Assembly (NCBI GenBank): GCA_025506515.1
Contig: CM046451.1
Coordinates: forward strand, 41,125,701 to 41,189,700
DNA from: Flaveria trinervia
Lineage: Eukaryota > Streptophyta > Magnoliopsida > Asterales > Asteraceae
Length of the DNA stretch: 64,000 bases
Direction: 5' to 3'
The stretch's first letter is position 1. Each line of letters opens with the position of its first letter. The translations under genes were made by a program, and so were the position numbers. The notes beneath the pieces are model-generated. The model searched no databases. It saw only the letters and a program-made list of their open reading frames with translations, and was not told the DNA's origin. Shown here piece by piece: positions 47,213 to 58,087 of the stretch.

Positions 47213-50200
47213 TTATTGTCTAACATTCTTCATCAGCTCTTCAAACTTCCTCTACTTCTCCTCTCTAGTAGCTCCAGCATGTATCTCAAATGCAAACCTG
47301 AGCCGTATAACATTTTGAAACTGGAGGGCATGTACAATGTCCTGCGAATCATAGAATAGTGGCCACTTGTATAAAGTATAAACATCATGAGCAGACAAGT
47401 TGGTCAGCCACGTAGGGTCAAATACCTGAATAGTATCCATTTGGCTCTCCTTTTGTAAGACTATGACCACTTCACCTGTTCTCCAATCGTAGTACCACCA
47501 CTTGAAGTGTGGAGTGAAGTCCTGTGGTATTTCCCTTAGAGCGATTCTTGACATTATGCGTAAAGGACTCCACTTCAGCACTATCTTTGGCTTTCTAGTA
47601 ATGGGATCAACTTCAAACCTTCTGATGTACCTCGTCAGTTGTTGAGATCTGAAGATACCCCACCTGGTGTGGTACTCTTTCTTTAATGCACCATCAAACT
47701 AGCTTGGCATTTTTTTGGATTAGCATATAGCAACTTCAGTTGTGCGAGCAGGTTGATCTGAAAACCGGGAAGAGTCTTTAGATCGTGTGGAAATCTAAAG
47801 TCCTCTATGCCCTTTTCTCTCTTCACGGCATACACGTTTAGATCCTCAAAATATGCCCACGCTATAATCTTTCCTAACACCTTTAGATGCTTCTTGAATT
47901 TGTAGAGCTTGGTGTAGGCCCTCGGCTTTAGAGCAGTGCGTTGGGCTTGGATCTCTACAAAACAAGCCGCCCATACAGCATTTTTGATGTTGACATCGGC
48001 GTCTGAGGCTTGGGCTTGATCCTTGTTCTTCTTGGACTCTTGCTCCATCTGATCTAGTTTTTCAAACGTATCAATGACGAGAGTAACACCCAGATTGGGG
48101 ACAACTTTTCCCTCTCTCTCAGCATAATCTAGATAATGGTCAGTCGCGACGTCCTCGATCTCGATTTCATCTATGTCATTGAGCTCCTCGTCACTTGTAT
48201 CTTCAAAAGTAGAACGTCCTTGACAATCTCATCTGGGTTGAGCCGGAACATCTCTGCAAGTTCTTCGTCAATAAGGTCATGAATGATTTCTCCTTCTCGA
48301 GGAGTATAGGTTACTAACCTTTTGATGATCCCTTGTAAATCAAGAATCATTGTAAGTTGAGACTTGATTCGCTAAAGGGGAGTAATATCATACTCATCTT
48401 GCTAAGATGATTGATCTGCATGATTTAAACATGTAACACAACAATGTTAGTAATTAATCAACACAATCAAACATTTGATAAAGATGCATAAACATTAATT
48501 ACGTAACATTAATACAATATTCAAGTACACAAGTTTTCACAAATACCTAAACTTCTAAGAATTACTTTTGTCTTGCATAGTAGGCGCGTCAGTAGGTGGG
48601 GCAGAAGATGAGGCTCCTTGGTCTTGATTTCTCTTTTTGCGTCTCTCATGACCCTGAGCTGAGGCAGATGCAGATGCATCTCCTTCATCATCATCATCAT
48701 CATTTTGCCTTTCCCTTGTCTCTTCATCATCACTTGCCTAATCATCATCCCTATCATCATCATCATCATTATCATCATCATCATCTCCTTCTCTCATCTT
48801 GAGTGGCTCATCCTTTGATCCCTTGAGCTTGAGCATGATGGTCTTGTTTGTAGCCTCCAACTCCCCAATCCTCTTAGCTGATTTGTTGTTTTGCTCGTGG
48901 AGTTAGGCTATCTGCTCAGCTTGCTGTGATATCTGCTGAGCTTAGATAGCGTTAAGCTTCACAAGCGGACGTAGTTGGCAGCTCTCTCTTCATTAGCAGC
49001 CAACAGCTTCAGCACCATTTGGTTGAGTGTTGACAGCTGTTCCTCAACCCCAATGGGGGGGAGATAAGATCTTGTAGTGAATGATGGGTGGGATGATGGT
49101 CCAGCTTGGTGGCTGGTGGTGGTAGTGGTGGCAGTGGTGAATATGGGTGGTGGTATATGAGTGGGTGGAGTGGTAGTAGTCGTGGTGGGTCAGGTAGTGG
49201 TAGGTGGACGTGTGTAGTAATGGTGGGTGAAGTTGTAGTAGTGGTGGTGGGTGAGGTAGTGGTGGTGGTGGTTGTGGTGGCAATGGGGGAAGAAGTAGTG
49301 ATCAACGTGTACCTCCGTCTCTTGGGCTTCATCCCGTGGGGCTGAGCCATCCTTTTTTTCCTCGAAGCCTTTGAGGAGGATGCTCCCCCTAGGATGCTGG
49401 GCTGGCCTGGGGTGTAACTAGGATCAGTCGTAGTCTCCCTAGACTCGCCGGGCGTCCACCAACCACCCGAATCCCTTGCTCGGTGGCAACCACCTTGCTA
49501 CCCACCGTTCGAGTCAATGACTCTTCATCTTACTCCTCCTGCTCATGAGGTCGGATGTCCTTATGAATCCCACAGTCTCTACTCCTGCTCGGGTGGATGA
49601 TGGAGATGTCATATGAGTAATAGTGGCCCAGATTGGGTATGGCCAGCATCTCCACCATCACCGCTATCATCATCATTAGAATAATCGGCAGAGAGCACAA
49701 TCTGCTCAATGTCTGAGTCACTATCATCGTGGTGCCACTTCCTCCGAGCTGGTGCCACATAATCCTTACGGCCAGATGCCCAACAATCGCCTGACAGGGG
49801 GTTTCACCTGCTTCCCCCTGTACACCTTCTTCCTCCCAAGGGTGGTGTCATCCATGATCTCGAGCACCATGACATCCTCCTTCTCCTTTAGCAGCAAAAG
49901 GAGCTTCTGGTCAATAATCATCTGCATAAAGTGAGGGTACATGCAAAAGCCCTCCTTGCCCTTTGCCTTGATGTTCTCCGCCAGGTAGGTGAAGATCATC
50001 CTCATGAAGTTGAACGGATGGTTCAGCACCAACACCAGATATGCGTTCTGAATCTAATCAGATAGCTTATCAAAGCCTCCCTTCCTTGAGGCAATGCACT
50101 TAAGCAGCACATGGGCTAAGTACTTAAATTGGGACACCTTCGTTGATATCCCCCGAGTACTTGGCCTGCAGAAAACAACCTCATACAGTCAGTGGGTGTA

Positions 50201-50492
50201 GTCGTGTAGGGCAGTCAGCATCATCCCCAAGTTCCAAGACTGTCCTGAGATCGTCCTCAGTGATCTCTATAGCCTGACCAAAAATGGCGCTCCTGATGCA
50301 GTGGGGCACTGAGGACCTGTCGACAACAACGCTTTCCCAGAAAGCATGCTGAACTGAACGGTACAGAGTGCACGGAGTCGATATAGCATGGAAGATCATC
50401 GATCACCGTAAGAATGTAATAATACCTGAGAAATCTTCCGCGTTCCAGGAGGTTAGATCCAGATGAGCACAAATGTTATGCTTTGTGCTCAT
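47213..50492 (-). pseudogene. Extra 3' ORF (aORF) of element C, broken
   Basis: The best copy of the extra ORF, about 3.28 kb, from ATG 50492 (MSTKHNICAHLD) to TAA 47213, ending only 13 bp before the polypurine tract. N-terminal domain: TLYRSVQHAFWESVVVD, then ITEDDLRTVLELGDDAD (50181-50399), and MIIDQKLLLLLKEKED, GRKKVYRGKQVKPPVRRL (49766-50035). Next is a basic patch (MKPKRRRY) and a Thr/Pro/His-rich linker (49009-49350), a coiled-coil/acidic part at 48780-49000 in broken frames, an acidic segment near 48100-48300, then the C-terminal domain (47683-48048 and 47252-47581) with HFKWWYYDWRTGEVVIVLQ, VYTLYKWPLFYD and IRLRFAFEIHAGATREEK. No membrane segment or signal peptide is evident in the readable parts. 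It occupies the place of the envelope-like ORF of Sireviruses, but the sequence itself does not prove an envelope role. Confidence 0.78.
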
Positions 50493-50589
50493 AGTCCAAC
50501 GACTAGCCATCTACTACACAATACAAATAACGTTAGTGTGTGTCAATGAGTAGCAATTTGATTCATTGGACTTGAAATCTTCTGTTCTG

Positions 50590-50880
50590 TCATGTGAATG
50601 AACTATCTGACTCGGATCTAGTCGTGCGAATGAACTGTGCGACTGAGATCTAGTTGTGCGAATGAACTATGCAACTGAGATCTACTCGTGCGAATGAGTT
50701 CATACATACGACTGAGCATGCGACTTGGCTTAGTCGTATGCTATCCCATGCGTTTACACCAGTCGTGTGACTGAACTCATACGCATAGTTCAGTCGTGCG
50801 ATTGAGCCATTCGCCTAGCTCAGTCGTGCGTTTGAAGTTCATCACGGTGTCCATACGCATGAGAAACTATTTTTCCATTC
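50590..50880. repeat. Palindromic repeat array upstream of the aORF, element C
   Basis: Units such as AGTCGTGCGAATGAACTGTG and CAGTCGTGCGATTGAG lie in series about 100 bp upstream of the aORF start. Positional match to 9640-9850 in B. Confidence 0.72.
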
Positions 50881-51249
50881 GAATTCAAATTTTGAGCAAA
50901 ACTTAATGTTAGACGTTGTGGTATGGCTCATTAGTTTTGCAAATGACTGACATAAAACCTAATTACCTTTCTTTGAACAATATAATTAGTTTTATAGGTT
51001 TCTTAGGCAAACTAAGTGTCGGTTAAGTTTAGGGCTTAAATTCGATCATTAGGGCACGAATTGATTTAACTTTGGAGTGAATATCATCACGCATTACCTA
51101 GATAAACACTAGAAATCATTAGATCACAACAATAAGTAGTATAGAACAGTCAAAAGAAAATTGGGCAGCATAATGTTACTTCGTGCGATACAGTGAGTGA
51201 TTGGGGTGAATGGGCGTCTGCGACCGACTCCCTCTATTTATACTAGGGT

Positions 51250-51545
51250 TTCTTTAAGTCGTGCGGCTGAACCTAGTCGCATTCTTGATTCGTGTGACTA
51301 ACGATGAGTCATGTGACTAGCATAGTCGGTCACTTTCAGTCGTGCGACTGTCTTATTCGGTCACCTCCATTCATGCGATTGGTTCATTCTTGTGATCCAA
51401 TCGTGTGAATTTACTCATGCTTATGGTCCAATCGCACGTCTGGTCAATACGTGGGTTAGTCGTGAGATTGGGCCATACGTATGGTCCAATCATACGGCTG
51501 GTCAATACTCGTGGTCCAGTCGTGCGAATGACTCATTTATGATTT
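51250..51545. repeat. Second palindromic repeat array in the element C spacer
   Basis: Contains CAGTCGTGCGACTG at 51337-51350 and many variants (CCAATCGTGTGAAT, CCAGTCGTGCGAATGAC). Positional match to 10225-10550 in B. Confidence 0.72.
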
Positions 51546-51605
51546 TGACTTTATGACCATTTAACACTTGGCCCTTTTAACAATTGATAAAACATTTCGA
51601 GCATT

Positions 51606-51763
51606 TGATCCTCTCAGACATGAGCATTTTATCTTGGAGAAGTTTTGATCACCTCAGACGTGAGCCTTTTAACTATAAAAATATTTTGTCACCTCAGACG
51701 TGACCCTTTTAACAGTAAACACATTTTGAAAACCCGTTTGGTCACCTTAGACGTGACCCTTCT
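51606..51763. repeat. TCACCTCAGACGTGACC repeat array, element C
   Basis: Four copies spaced about 40-55 bp, each followed by a CTTTTAA-like tail: near 51606, 51647, 51689 and 51740. B has three copies at the homologous position. Confidence 0.68.
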
Positions 51764-51779
51764 TAGTGATTAAATCCCA

Positions 51780-53173
51780 GATAGAATTCTAATGCATAGT
51801 TTGATGTTTAAGAACTAAACTGACTAAAAATTAAACAAATTAAACAACTAGAACTAAAAGAAAAGACTAAAACATATTTTTATAATTTTGTGTGAGGTGG
51901 AAATCCAAAGAGAGATATCGAACAGATTTATTTCTCGAACAGTACAGCTGCACGTTATTTTGACCATAACTGGAACAATTCATTATGGAATCATACCGGT
52001 ATATCAAATCATTCGGGACATGATACCAAAACCTTTTGATGCTAGATGCTTGTTTTCATCCAGAGTCATTAGCAAGTATAGGAAATCATACTAGTACTAT
52101 AAGATGCACACACTGATTTGGACTTTCAAGAATTGCAGCCACGATGATTGTCAGTATACTTGTCCACTTAAATCCATACACAAACTTTTGACACAGATTG
52201 GTGAGATGTTAGGTTTAACTATTTCAACCAGCATTTGTGGATCCCACGCTTATCTGGTAATCAACGTACCTCAGGAGATTCTTGAGCGGTCTATGGGTAG
52301 TATTCAAGAAGAAACTATTCTAGAGCTTTCAAAGAGATGCTAAAGCTCAGGTCTGTGCCACCATATAGTAGAGAGGCGCAACCAACAATGAATTCTAGAA
52401 TATTTAGGTTATGCTTATCCTCAGGTCAGTGCCATCACACAGCAGAGAGGCACACAACCAATCTTCTTGTTTGAGCAATTATATTCTTTTTGCACACATC
52501 ATACCAACCAACATTGGTTATTAGCATGATTGCTTCTTGCATTCTTCATGTGCTTTGCTCATTTTATGGTCATCTGCACACATATTTGGCGTTTATTTTG
52601 CTCGTCACCCCTTATTGGAACTTTGTTGATTGTGTTAACCAGGGATAAGATGATAACCCACAACTTGTTAAACAACTTAATTCGAACTTGAAATCACCAA
52701 CGAGGTCTACTTATCTATTGTGTTGAATCTACCACACATCATCTAATGGTCTAGCAACCTCTAGGTCTACTTTCTCCGTGTTACCTTAGTAGCAGCTAGT
52801 TTTACTATCATTTTTCCTTTATGTTGCTTAGACTTCTCAGACTTGTACTTCGAATTTTGCATTTTAAACAATTTCATTCTTTTTAAAGTCCCAAACTCTT
52901 TGTTTGTGTGTACTATCATTTTCCATAGTCATTGAATCAGTATCACAGATACGATCTCATTTCTCTTAGCTAGATTGTCCTCCTCCTTTTTTTTATATAC
53001 TGAAATTAAAACAACTAAATTTAATACTAACTTAACCTATTCTTCCCCTAAAATTCTAAAACCGAATTTTTTTGTAACTTTTGAATTTTATAAAACAGGA
53101 ATTAAAAGAAGAGAAAATAAAGAAAATAAAAACATAAATGTCAGACTACAGAGTTTCATCCTTTGAAATTACA
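51780..53173. other. Conserved noncoding spacer of element C
   Basis: No gene on the element strand. A 40-bp direct repeat lies at 52345-52383 and 52418-52458. A plus-strand frame at 52104-52343 (79 codons, with SICGSHAYLVINVPQEILER) aligns with a broken plus-strand frame in B near 11200. Most differences between B and C in the aligned core fall in first and third codon positions, which is only weakly suggestive. Confidence 0.55.
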
Positions 53174-54000
53174 TCACTTTTTTTTCACGCCATTAACCTC
53201 TAAGAGATATAAAAATCTCGGTTTATCAAAAGCTTTTGTATAGAGATCCGCGCGTTGAAAATCCGTATTTATTTTAACAACATCGATTAAATGCTTTTCA
53301 AAATAATCATGTATAAAGTGATATTTAATTCTGATGTGTTTAGTTTTAGGATTTTGGACCAGATTTTTAGTTACGATTGTAGCAGCTGAGTTATCAACAT
53401 AAATAGGAGTATTAGAGAATTGCGAACCGTAATCCTGCATTTGCTGTTGAATCCAGATGATCTGTGAATAGCAATTTGTAGCAGCAACATATTCAGCTTC
53501 ATAGGTTGACAAAGCAACCGATTTCTGCTTCTTACACTGCTAGGTGACTAATCTTCTCCCAAAGAATTGACATCCCGTTGATGTTGACTTGAAGTTCATT
53601 TTGCAACCGCCGTAATCCGAGTCACTATATGTTGTAAGCTCGAAATCATCATCATGGGGATACCATAACCCGAATGTTAGAGTACCTTTCACTTAACAAA
53701 ATCTCCTTTTGACTCTAATTAGATGGTTGACCTTCGGTTTCGCCTGATATCTAGAGCAAAGACACGTCGCGTACATGATATCCGGTCATGAGGTGATGAG
53801 GTACATGAGAGATCCGATCATTCCTCGATACATGGTGGCATCAACCAGATCGCCACTTTCGTCGGGTGCCACATAATGGTTTGTAGCAAGTGGAGTCCCT
53901 GCTGCCGAAGCATTCTACATATCGAACAGTCTGAGAATATCGCTTACATACTTGGTCTGATGTAGGAAAATTCCCTTAGGTGTCTCATCCACTTGTAACC
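53174..54000 (-). pseudogene. RNase H of element C
   Basis: The C-terminal 112 codons are open at 53512-53174: STYEAEYVAATNCYSQIIW, then YVDNSAATIVTK with the conserved Asp-Asn, KTKHIRIKYHFIHD, ending VNGVKKK and TGA. The upstream part (53520-53990, counterpart of 20614-21030 in B) has frame changes and stops. This uninterrupted copy shows where element D entered B. Confidence 0.9.
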
Positions 54001-54690
54001 CGAGAAAGAACTTCATCTCTCCCATGGCACTCATCTAAAACTCAGCTTTCATACCTGCTTCAAATTCTTTACATAGTTCTTCGTTTTTAGAACCGAAGAT
54101 TATGTCATCAACATAAATTTGATCAAATAGTAAGTCACCATCCCTTTCTTTGTTGAACAGTGTACAATCAATTACTCCTTTGGGAAATCCGTGTTTCACA
54201 AGACGAGTTGAGAGTTTTTCATACCAAGCTCTTGGGGCTTGATGGAGCCTATAGAGAGCCTTGTCTAGTTTGTAAACTCTATCCCGATGATACGGATCCT
54301 TGAATCCTTTGGTTGACTAACATACACTGTCTCCTGGATTTCACCATGAAGAAATGTACACTTTACATCTAGGTGTTATACTTTAATCTTCATGTAAGAT
54401 GCATAGGCTAGGAAGATACGAATTGCTTCCATTATCGCCATATGTGCAAAGACTTCATTGTAATCAATCCCCTCGACTTGTCAAAATCTTGAACTACAAG
54501 TCGAGCCTTGTTTCTCATTATGACCCCTTGGTCATCTTTCTTGCATTTCAAGACCCATTTGGTGCCAATGACCTTAACACCTTTAGGTCTATCCACTAGT
54601 GTCCAGACACCTAACTTCTTGAACTGAAGAAGTTCTTCATGCATGGCACTCACCATGCCTTGTCGTTTAGGGCTTCACTGACATATTTTG
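54001..54690 (-). pseudogene. Reverse transcriptase of element C
   Basis: Begins with AMHEELLQFKKLGVWTLVDRP and GTKWVLKCKKDDQGV (54432-54656), has a one-base shift near 54480 before VEGIDYNEVFAHMAIMEAI, then the LDVKCTFLHGEIQETVYVSQP block near 54330-54400, and the YVDD box at 54104-54115. Frame changes near 54310 and 54180 and several stops break it. Closely related to the RT of B. Confidence 0.9.
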
Positions 54691-55067
54691 GCTCAAATTA
54701 TGACACAAAACATCGATACGCACCATTGTGAAGATATCCCTTTTCCATTACCAAGGCATAATCAGCTAAGTATAGTTGACTTCTTGTCTGAACTCCAGAT
54801 CGTACACCTCCAATGACATTGTCCAGGTGATTATAAACATTTATGCGTGATCCAGGAGTGGTGTGTATAACTACCTCATGATCTAGATTGTGAACAATAG
54901 GTTCAGTATCTGAGGCAGTAGGGGTGAGAGGTTCCAAAATGTTAGAGGCATCAACATCTAAATGCTTGTGAACTTGCAGTAGTAGGAACCTGTTCCTCCT
55001 GATCCACCTGATCATTTGCCACGTCTTCATCGTCAAATGATGAGTCTCTTACTTCCAGTGCTCCCCA
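54691..55067 (-). pseudogene. Integrase-RT linker of element C
   Basis: Open at 55036-54698, with HLDVDASNILEPLTP and the conserved HLDNVIGGVRSGVQTRSQL block that precedes RT. Stops lie on either side. Confidence 0.82.
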
Positions 55068-56325
55068 TCAATGACTGGAAGACTCACCTTGTGTCGCTAA
55101 GGTTGTCGGGTCCAATGATGGTGTATATAACTCTTCGTACATCATTCTGGTCGATAACTCATCCTTAGAAGGGAAGAGAGGAATGTTGAGGGATATAAAG
55201 AATCCATCATAGTCTAAAAAGAATGAGGGTCCTTTTGCAATAGGAGGAGTGGTGTATCTCTGTACATCAACATTGCACAACACTTCTACTTGACCCATTG
55301 AGTTGTTATAAACTCTCTTATTCGGTATGTTGTATCCTAAGAAAATCCCTTCTTCGACCTTCTCGCTGAATTTCCCTAACTGAGTTTTCTTCAGCAGTGT
55401 ACAAGGTGCTCCAAACGGTTCGAGGTACTCAAGATTAGGTTTACGTCGTTGGAGTAACTCGTAAAATGTCTTGCCATGACGCTTGACCACCAGGACTCGA
55501 TTGAGAGTATAACATGCGTTAGCTACTACCTCGTTCCAACATTGGATAGGCAGTTTCGAGTCTGCTAGCATCATTCGTGTTGTCTCTTCAAGCTTTTATT
55601 TTCTCTCTTAGCAACTCCGTTATTTGATGAGTGTAGGCAGATGTGAACTAGTGCACAATTCCTTTTTCTTTGCAGAATGCCTCCATCCATTGATTCTTGA
55701 ACTCGGTATCGTTTCCTGAGCGAAATTTTCTTACCTTCAGCTTGTAAAGTGACTCCAATGTAGTTAAAAGCTCTTTCAATGATTCAAATGTCTCTGATTT
55801 GGATTTCACAAACATCACCCAAGCGAATCTTAAGTAATCATCCGTAACTACATAGCAGTACAAGTCGTCGGCAATACTCTTTGTACTGACTGGGTCAAAC
55901 AGATCCATGTGAAAGAGCTCAAGAGGCAGAACAATTGAGTGAACTTTCTTTGCCATATGAGACTTCTTCGTCTATTTTCCCTTCTTACATGCAACACAAA
56001 AATTTGGTATTTGGAAGTTCTTAATGTTTATGCCACGCACTAGATCATTTTGGATCAAGTGGTTCATCTTCCTAGGATTAATGTGTCCCATTCTCCTATG
56101 CCCGGAGATGGAGTCTTTCTCTACTGCCTTTGACAAGAAGCATTGTACTTGATGATTAGTTGTGGAGTCCTTTGAGAGGTCCAAGACATACAGATCGTCA
56201 TATCTTGAAGCTGACATTAACACTTGGTCCCCCGGGATGACATAGTCCTTTTTCAGAACATAGCACTTCTTGTTGTCAAATACAACTTTGAACTCTTTGT
56301 CACATATCTGGGATACAGAAAGCAA
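55068..56325 (-). pseudogene. Integrase of element C
   Basis: Zinc domain region: HRRMGHINPRKMNHLIQNDL and FCVACKKGK (56325-55972). Catalytic core: FHMDLFDPVSTKSIADDLYC (first Asp) at 55956-55648, RKFRSGNDTEFKNQWMEAF, in which the usual SDNGTEF is altered to SGNDTEF, so the second catalytic Asp is displaced. The Glu block is lost in a frame break near 55600. The C-terminal part is open at 55574-55068 (LPIQCWNEVVANACYTLNRV, YLEPFGAPCTL, GIFLGYNIPNKRVYNNS). Inactive as it stands. Confidence 0.9.
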
Positions 56326-56880
56326 GTTATTTTGATGTTGTTAAACATAGCTTACCTTATCAAACTTCATTTTCTGGTTTCCCACTTCCCCTTGAGCTGT
56401 GATGTAGCCTCCTTTATTTCCAACTAACAAAATGTGTCCTACTTTAATTTGTTTGACATTTGACATAAGCGATAGGTTTCCAGTCATGTCTATTGATGTT
56501 CCGCTATTAACAATCCAGGTATTTGTAGAAGCACTATAGCGGACACCGTGCACATTTAAAAGGAAATTATTAGTTAAGGTTAGGGACCCATGCCTTAACT
56601 GGCTTGGGTGACCAGAGGCATCACACATCATGAATTCTACCCACTGGCCATTTGAGGGAGACGGTAGATCATTTTTCTTCTTATGCTCATTATCAAACAT
56701 TGAACATGATTTTTCTTTCCATAAGCTAGTTTTGTGTAAGGCTTGTTTGTGATAAGCAGACGATTGGCTTATGTTTTGAACTTTATGTTCACTAATTCTT
56801 CTTGGTGGAGTCATAGAACTCCTTTTGGATGAACTTGGTTTAGTGTCATTAAGTTCAACTTTCTTCCTAGGTGTTTGATA
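56326..56880 (-). pseudogene. Protease region of element C
   Basis: An open frame, 56814-56341, carries GQWVEFMMCDASGHPSQLRHG and the protease signature WIVNSGTSIDMTGN. The catalytic Asp of the family signature (VDSGAS) is Asn here, so the enzyme should be inactive. A stop lies at 56338, before the pre-integrase region. Confidence 0.88.
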
Positions 56881-58087
56881 GTAAGGACAATGAGAAGCGA
56901 TGTGTCCATACTTTCCACAGTTGTAGCATGATCTATTTTCAATATGTTGGTAGAATGGTTTTTGTGGGAAAGTACGTCACACATGTGTAACTTTAGGTTG
57001 TTTAGGTTTTGTCACTTCTTTTTTAGATGTTTTATCTTCTTTAACAAAATTGATTGTTTGAACTTTTTTAACATCTTTACCCTTTTGATTATTTGGACAT
57101 AAACATGATGCACATGTTTGTTTAATTTGTTTGGTCTTTTTGGGTTTAGAATTAGACGTGTTTGAACCTGACTTTACCTTAATCCTTTCAAATTGTCATC
57201 CAAATTAACAATACGCATTTTACCTTTTGACTTTAAAGTGGTCTTCTTTTGTGTAGTGACTGATTTAATAGTTCTACTTGTGGAATCTGGATCACTTACA
57301 AGAGGAGTAGACACCATATAATCCTTGATTGGGTTGTCATTAATTGGTTGCATTTAGAATTCAACAAGGTTTCATGTGGTGGTGGAACCACTTTGTAACC
57401 CAAACCCTCCCCGTTGTTGCATTCTCTCACTAAGTGTTGGACTATGTGAGAAGAACTGGTCCAACTGTGCAGTTTTTGTTTTAAAGAATTTACTTCGACT
57501 TCCAAAACTGCTTTTTGTTTCTTAGTTTCTTCTAGGGAGTTTAAATAGAACTTTAAGTCATTTGCTTGGTTAAAAGCTACAACTTCGGTTTCCCTTAGTT
57601 GTTTATTTAATTGTTCTTTTTTCTCTTTGTAACTGTGCTCATTTTGTTTTAAAATCCTGTTTGCTTCTATGCATAGTTGTAAGTCATTTACTAAGCTATC
57701 ATTATGATCTAATAACCTAGCAAATTTTGAGTCTATGCTTTCTAGATATTTATTACATTTATTACAAGCATGACTATCAAACTGTTGGTCTTTGGTACAT
57801 ACCAGAGAAGATTCGGTTGAATCAACCATCATAGCAGTGTTTGACTTTCCTATTGCTGGTGATTCTGAACATGTTGAACTTTGACCTTCTTCATTTAGGT
57901 GATTGACTACATTTGTAGTTTCTTCATTATTTGGCATCACGAGTTCCACTGCAATATTACATTCGCTTGCAGAGTCGTTATCCAAACCCATAACACATGC
58001 AATGTTGGATTCTCTTGGAGTTACAAAGCAAAAGGTCCAATCTTGCCCTTCGTCATCTTGAGCAGTCAAAGCCTTAGGATCCTTGCT
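56881..58087 (-). pseudogene. Gag C-terminal part of element C: acidic, coiled coil, second zinc knuckle
   Basis: 257 codons are open at 58069-57296. They begin with an acidic stretch (GLDNDSASECNIAVELVMP), then CNKCNKYLESIDSKF, and a clear coiled coil (LNKQLRETEVVAFNQANDLK, LEETKKQKAVLEVEVNSLKQ). The frame breaks near 57296. A second CCHC knuckle, CYNCGKYGHIASHC, is intact at 56887-56928. Gag of this family therefore has one knuckle before and one after a coiled-coil module of roughly 250-350 residues. Confidence 0.85.

Noticed and set aside
49106..49345. Gly/Val-rich plus-strand frame
   Set aside because: Antisense translation of the Thr/Pro/His-coding linker of the extra ORF in C.
47213..50492. 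Calling the extra ORF an envelope protein
   Set aside because: Its position suits the envelope-like ORF of Sireviruses, but no signal peptide, membrane segment or cleavage site could be seen in the readable parts.
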